DNA of 8,302 bases from MESE01 sp036675035. Its GTDB lineage: Bacteria > Pseudomonadota > Gammaproteobacteria > Burkholderiales > Burkholderiaceae_D. The DNA lies in the NCBI GenBank assembly GCA_036675035.1, contig JAKFFO010000206.1, forward strand, positions 1-8,302. The letters run 5' to 3'. Positions 5,822-8,302 of the stretch are shown here, piece by piece. Made by a program: the position numbers and the translations under genes. The notes beneath the pieces were generated by a model. It did not search any database. It was not told the origin of the DNA and was given only the letters and a program-made list of their open reading frames with translations. The number at the start of each line of letters is the position of its first letter. Position 1 is the first letter of the stretch.

Positions 5822-7825
5822 ATGAGTGACACGCCTTTCAATGAATCCGGCATTGCTGTAGGTGCGGCGCTTGAGCATGAAATCATCGCTTCGCTGTTCA
5901 AGTCTAACGCGAAAGAAGATCTGATCCGGATTCTTGCGCGCATCGAAGCACTTGCCGACTATCCTGCCAAGGCAATCCTGATCAATTACGCGCAAAAGGC
6001 AATCGCGCTAAAGGAACGCCTGGAGCAGTTGCAAACGCGCGAGCGCGGATTGATGGCACTGATCGAAACCGCACAGAATCTGACGGCGCTTCGCGATATC
6101 GACCAGGTACTGCAGGCGATTGTGAATCGTGCGCGTAACCTGATCGGATGCGATATCGGTTATTTATCCATTTACGACTATGAACGAGGCGACTTTTATG
6201 TGCGCGCGACAGACGGCGCTTTTTCCGCAGAATTCAAGCAAATTCGCGTGCCGCGTGACGTCGGTATTTGCGGCTTTGTAGCCCGCAACCGTTCCCCTTA
6301 CTGTTCTTCGGATTACGAAGCTGACAGCCGCTTTTCACATACCAATCTAATTGACTCGGCTGTCACCGACGAAGACATCAAGTCGATTCTCGGCGTTCCG
6401 CTGCTATCCGGTTCTCAGGTGATCGGCGTCCTGTTTGTCGGAGACCGTTACATCCGCGCCTACAACGCGTGGGAAATGTCGATTCTCTCGACATTGGCAG
6501 CCCATGCATCGGTTGCTATTGAAAATGCGCGTCTTTTTGAACAATCACAGGACGCATTGCGGCAGGCAAGTGAGGCGAATCGACGGCTTGAGCAGAAAAC
6601 AGCAGACACGCAGATCGCCGCCGAAGCGCATGAGCGTTTGACCACGCTAGTTGCGCGAGGGGGTGGGATCAAGGAATTGTGCGACATGGTATCCAACATG
6701 CTCGGTAGCGATGTAGTCTGCCTGGATGAAGGCGAACAACCGACCTATACCGTGCTGGCAGCCATTCGAAGCGTACTGAATCAACAAGACCGAAGTGTCG
6801 GGAACGACAGCTATTTGGCGCAAGATCAAATCCATGCCGCCTTGCTGGAAAGCCGAATGCTCGGCAGGTCAGTCACCGCATTTGCCTCCGAGGCTGGCGT
6901 ATGCCGCGTGTCTGCGGTGGTCGGCGGGCGCGGCCTATTGGGCGGTCTAGTAATTTACACACTGCATGAACTGAATGAAGTCGCTGTGCGGATTTTCGAG
7001 CGCAGCTCCGTGGTGACTGGTGTTGTACTACTGTCCTTGGAACGCAATGAGGCCGCCGTCAGAAGCGAGATTCCGATCATGTTACGCAGTCTCTTGAGCC
7101 ATCCACAACACAATCCAGATAAACTCACGCACCAACTGGATCGATATGGCATCGATCCTGTCAAACCCATGTACCTGATGCTGGTAAAGTCCGCTGGCAA
7201 CGATCTGGGCTATTTCACCCATAGGATGCGTAAAGTGCCCTCCCTGGCGAATACCTTGATTGATGAAATCGACGGTGCGTTAATGGTAATTGGCTCCCCG
7301 GGAAGCAGCTATCTATTGAAAGAAGCGGTCACGAAATTTTTCGCTGAACACACCCGAAATAAAGTTTGGGGCGTCATCTCGGGGCCGGTGAACAGTTTAT
7401 CGGACTTGCCTGCTTGTCATGACGGGCTGCGCAGATGCTTGGAGTTGCTGCCACTGCTGGGCAACCAGGATGCCATCTTGGATGAAAACGAGCTGTCACT
7501 GTATTCCATCTTATTCAAGGATAAAAGTCGCAGTGATGTGAATGCCTTTCTTTTCTCAGCGCTTGGCAGGCTGTTTACTGAATGCGATGCCAGGAAAGTC
7601 GAATTGGCGAAAACCCTCGTTTGCTATCTGGACCACGGGCGTAATGCAAAAGCTGCAGCAACAACGCTTGGCATTCACATCAATACTTTCCGCCAAAGGC
7701 TGGAAATGATTAATGCCCTATTGGCTGACTGGGCTATCCCCATGCGAACGTTAGAAATACATATGGCTCTGCGCCTTTGGCAACTGCAAAACTGGGGCGC
7801 GGCGATAAGCGGACAGGTTCACTAG
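5822..7825 (+). CDS. GAF-domain transcriptional regulator of the PucR/CdaR type (C-terminal HTH_30)
   Basis: This 667-residue protein has no signal peptide or membrane segment and should be cytoplasmic. Residues 1-85 are helical. Residues about 88-238 form a GAF sensor domain, with ISTLAAHASVAIENARLFEQ-like text at 221-241 as its typical last helix. A coiled-coil linker runs to about 275. A second sensory-like region at 276-412 ends in VRIFERSSVVTGVVLLSLER, resembling the middle part of PucR-type proteins. Residues about 425-555 look like a CdaR GGDEF-like domain. Residues 593-655 hold the helix-turn-helix: KTLVCYLDHGRNAKAAATTLGIHINTFRQRL, the hallmark of HTH_30. The ATG at 5822 follows GAGAAG by five bases. 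It is transcribed divergently from the mevalonate operon across 365 bases, so it is the natural candidate for its regulator, probably an activator; the ligand is unknown. P. mevalonii has a mevalonate-responsive activator, MvaR, but I cannot say whether the two are related. Confidence 0.88.
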   Translation: MSDTPFNESGIAVGAALEHEIIASLFKSNAKEDLIRILARIEALADYPAKAILINYAQKAIALKERLEQLQTRERGLMALIETAQNLTALRDIDQVLQAIVNRARNLIGCDIGYLSIYDYERGDFYVRATDGAFSAEFKQIRVPRDVGICGFVARNRSPYCSSDYEADSRFSHTNLIDSAVTDEDIKSILGVPLLSGSQVIGVLFVGDRYIRAYNAWEMSILSTLAAHASVAIENARLFEQSQDALRQASEANRRLEQKTADTQIAAEAHERLTTLVARGGGIKELCDMVSNMLGSDVVCLDEGEQPTYTVLAAIRSVLNQQDRSVGNDSYLAQDQIHAALLESRMLGRSVTAFASEAGVCRVSAVVGGRGLLGGLVIYTLHELNEVAVRIFERSSVVTGVVLLSLERNEAAVRSEIPIMLRSLLSHPQHNPDKLTHQLDRYGIDPVKPMYLMLVKSAGNDLGYFTHRMRKVPSLANTLIDEIDGALMVIGSPGSSYLLKEAVTKFFAEHTRNKVWGVISGPVNSLSDLPACHDGLRRCLELLPLLGNQDAILDENELSLYSILFKDKSRSDVNAFLFSALGRLFTECDARKVELAKTLVCYLDHGRNAKAAATTLGIHINTFRQRLEMINALLADWAIPMRTLEIHMALRLWQLQNWGAAISGQVH

Positions 7826-8074
7826 CCTGCCTATGGGTAAATACAATCTGCGTCAATGAGGGAAGATCTTGCCTTTTGCCTTCTACGTTAATTGGCAAGA
7901 AAAAAGCAATACCTGACTCTATAAGTCGACTACAACAAGACAGATTAACACCCTTGACTTTCGTCTGGCGTAGGCTAAATGTCGCGATTCCGACTTTTAA
8001 AATGACGTCCTGCTGCATGCGCAGATTACGGATGCAGATAATGGTGGATACTTCAAAAAACCGCGCAACAGCTT
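7826..8074. other. Intergenic stretch with no supported gene
   Basis: These 249 bases lie between the convergent ends of the regulator gene and the right-edge gene. A GTCG-N6-CGAC mini-stem followed by TTTT (7981-7998) is at best a weak plus-strand terminator. CTGCAT (8013-8018) and ATGCAG (8032-8037) form an inverted pair. A TTGACT-N16-TAAATG promoter-like pair (7954-7981, plus strand) has no gene after it. No convincing small gene is seen. Confidence 0.5.
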
Positions 8075-8302
8075 TTAGCGTCCGCCAGCACCCAGTTCAA
8101 CTTGCACTCGCCCGTTTTTCAAATACCGTTCGCCATATCCGCCAAACGACATGGTCCGGCTTGCCGCATGCCAGACAACCGGCTGCTCCGAATAAGGGTC
8201 AGTCAGGTTCGGCTCGGATCTGGCGAGGTAAGCCGGCACCATGTCCATTGGAATGCCTGCTTCGCCAATGCGCCGCTGCAGATCAATCAGGCGGGAATGG
8301 CC
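8075..8302 (-). CDS. Unrecognised protein, C-terminal 75 residues only; 5' end outside window
   Basis: An open minus-strand frame runs from the right edge to a TAA at 8075-8077. It encodes a 75-residue C-terminal piece beginning GHSRLIDLQRRIGEAGIP and ending VELGAGGR. The central NLTDPYSEQPVVWHAASRTMSF is notable: D-P-(Y/F)-S-x-x-P followed by a Trp/aromatic and a small hydrophobic strand resembles C-terminal tails of some exported bacterial proteins that have a DPFTGKPL-like motif. I cannot name the family. Codon use and the even spread of polar and hydrophobic residues support real coding. It converges on the regulator gene, and nothing links it to mevalonate metabolism. The frame is too short to tell soluble from membrane-bound. 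Confidence 0.7.
   Translation of the reverse strand, partial: GHSRLIDLQRRIGEAGIPMDMVPAYLARSEPNLTDPYSEQPVVWHAASRTMSFGGYGERYLKNGRVQVELGAGGR

Noticed and set aside
5675..5995. Minus-strand open frame across the regulator promoter and 5' end
   Set aside because: It overlaps the regulator start and regulatory region, lacks a convincing ribosome site and has a low-quality composition; a shadow frame.
7867..7900. Inverted repeat TCTTGCC / GGCAAGA as a terminator
   Set aside because: The loop is 20 bases, and the adjacent run is A on the plus strand and precedes the hairpin when read on the minus strand, so it fits neither direction.
7954..7981. TTGACT-N16-TAAATG as a promoter of a small RNA
   Set aside because: The match is modest and no structured or coding transcript follows before the convergent gene at 8075.
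1..8302. CRISPR array, tRNA or rRNA gene, insertion sequence or phage elements
   Set aside because: No regularly spaced repeats, tRNA-like folds, transposase frames or terminal inverted repeats were seen on either strand.

Overview
The window looks like a betaproteobacterial chromosome segment. The Oxalobacteraceae/Burkholderiales are my best guess, from moderately high GC, Gram-negative signal-peptide style and protein flavour; no marker gene proves it. Its theme is mevalonate catabolism: class II (degradative) HMG-CoA reductase, HMG-CoA lyase, a periplasmic substrate-binding protein and a short-chain dehydrogenase.

Layout. 1-1023 (+) is the 3' part of one HMG-CoA reductase gene, cut by the left edge. 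Six bases later, and convergent with it, lies a four-gene minus-strand set read from right to left: a complete second HMG-CoA reductase (4176-5456), HMG-CoA lyase (3170-4126), a LivK-type binding protein (1895-3097) and an SDR oxidoreductase (1030-1809). Gaps of 49, 72 and 85 bases suggest one operon. The last gap holds two abutting hairpins whose pairing suits the minus-strand mRNA. A 365-base divergent region (5457-5821) separates the operon from a 667-residue GAF/PucR-type regulator on the plus strand (5822-7825). It contains an AT-rich core promoter candidate, a small palindrome just upstream of it, spaced direct repeats, and an exact 16-bp copy of the 3' end of the complete reductase gene. 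After a 249-base gap with no supported gene, the 3' end of an unrecognised minus-strand gene runs off the right edge (8075-8302).

How the genes fit together (inference from families and context). The binding protein captures a small carboxylic acid, plausibly mevalonate or a relative, although no permease or ATPase genes are present here. The NAD-linked reductase runs oxidatively, converting mevalonate + CoA to HMG-CoA. The lyase splits HMG-CoA to acetyl-CoA and acetoacetate. The SDR may interconvert acetoacetate and 3-hydroxybutyrate or handle another hydroxy acid. The divergent regulator probably senses the substrate or a related signal and controls the operon. The pathway is known from Pseudomonas mevalonii. 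The less usual points are two diverged reductase paralogs in opposite orientation, the orphan binding protein and SDR in the operon, and the GAF/PucR regulator next to it.
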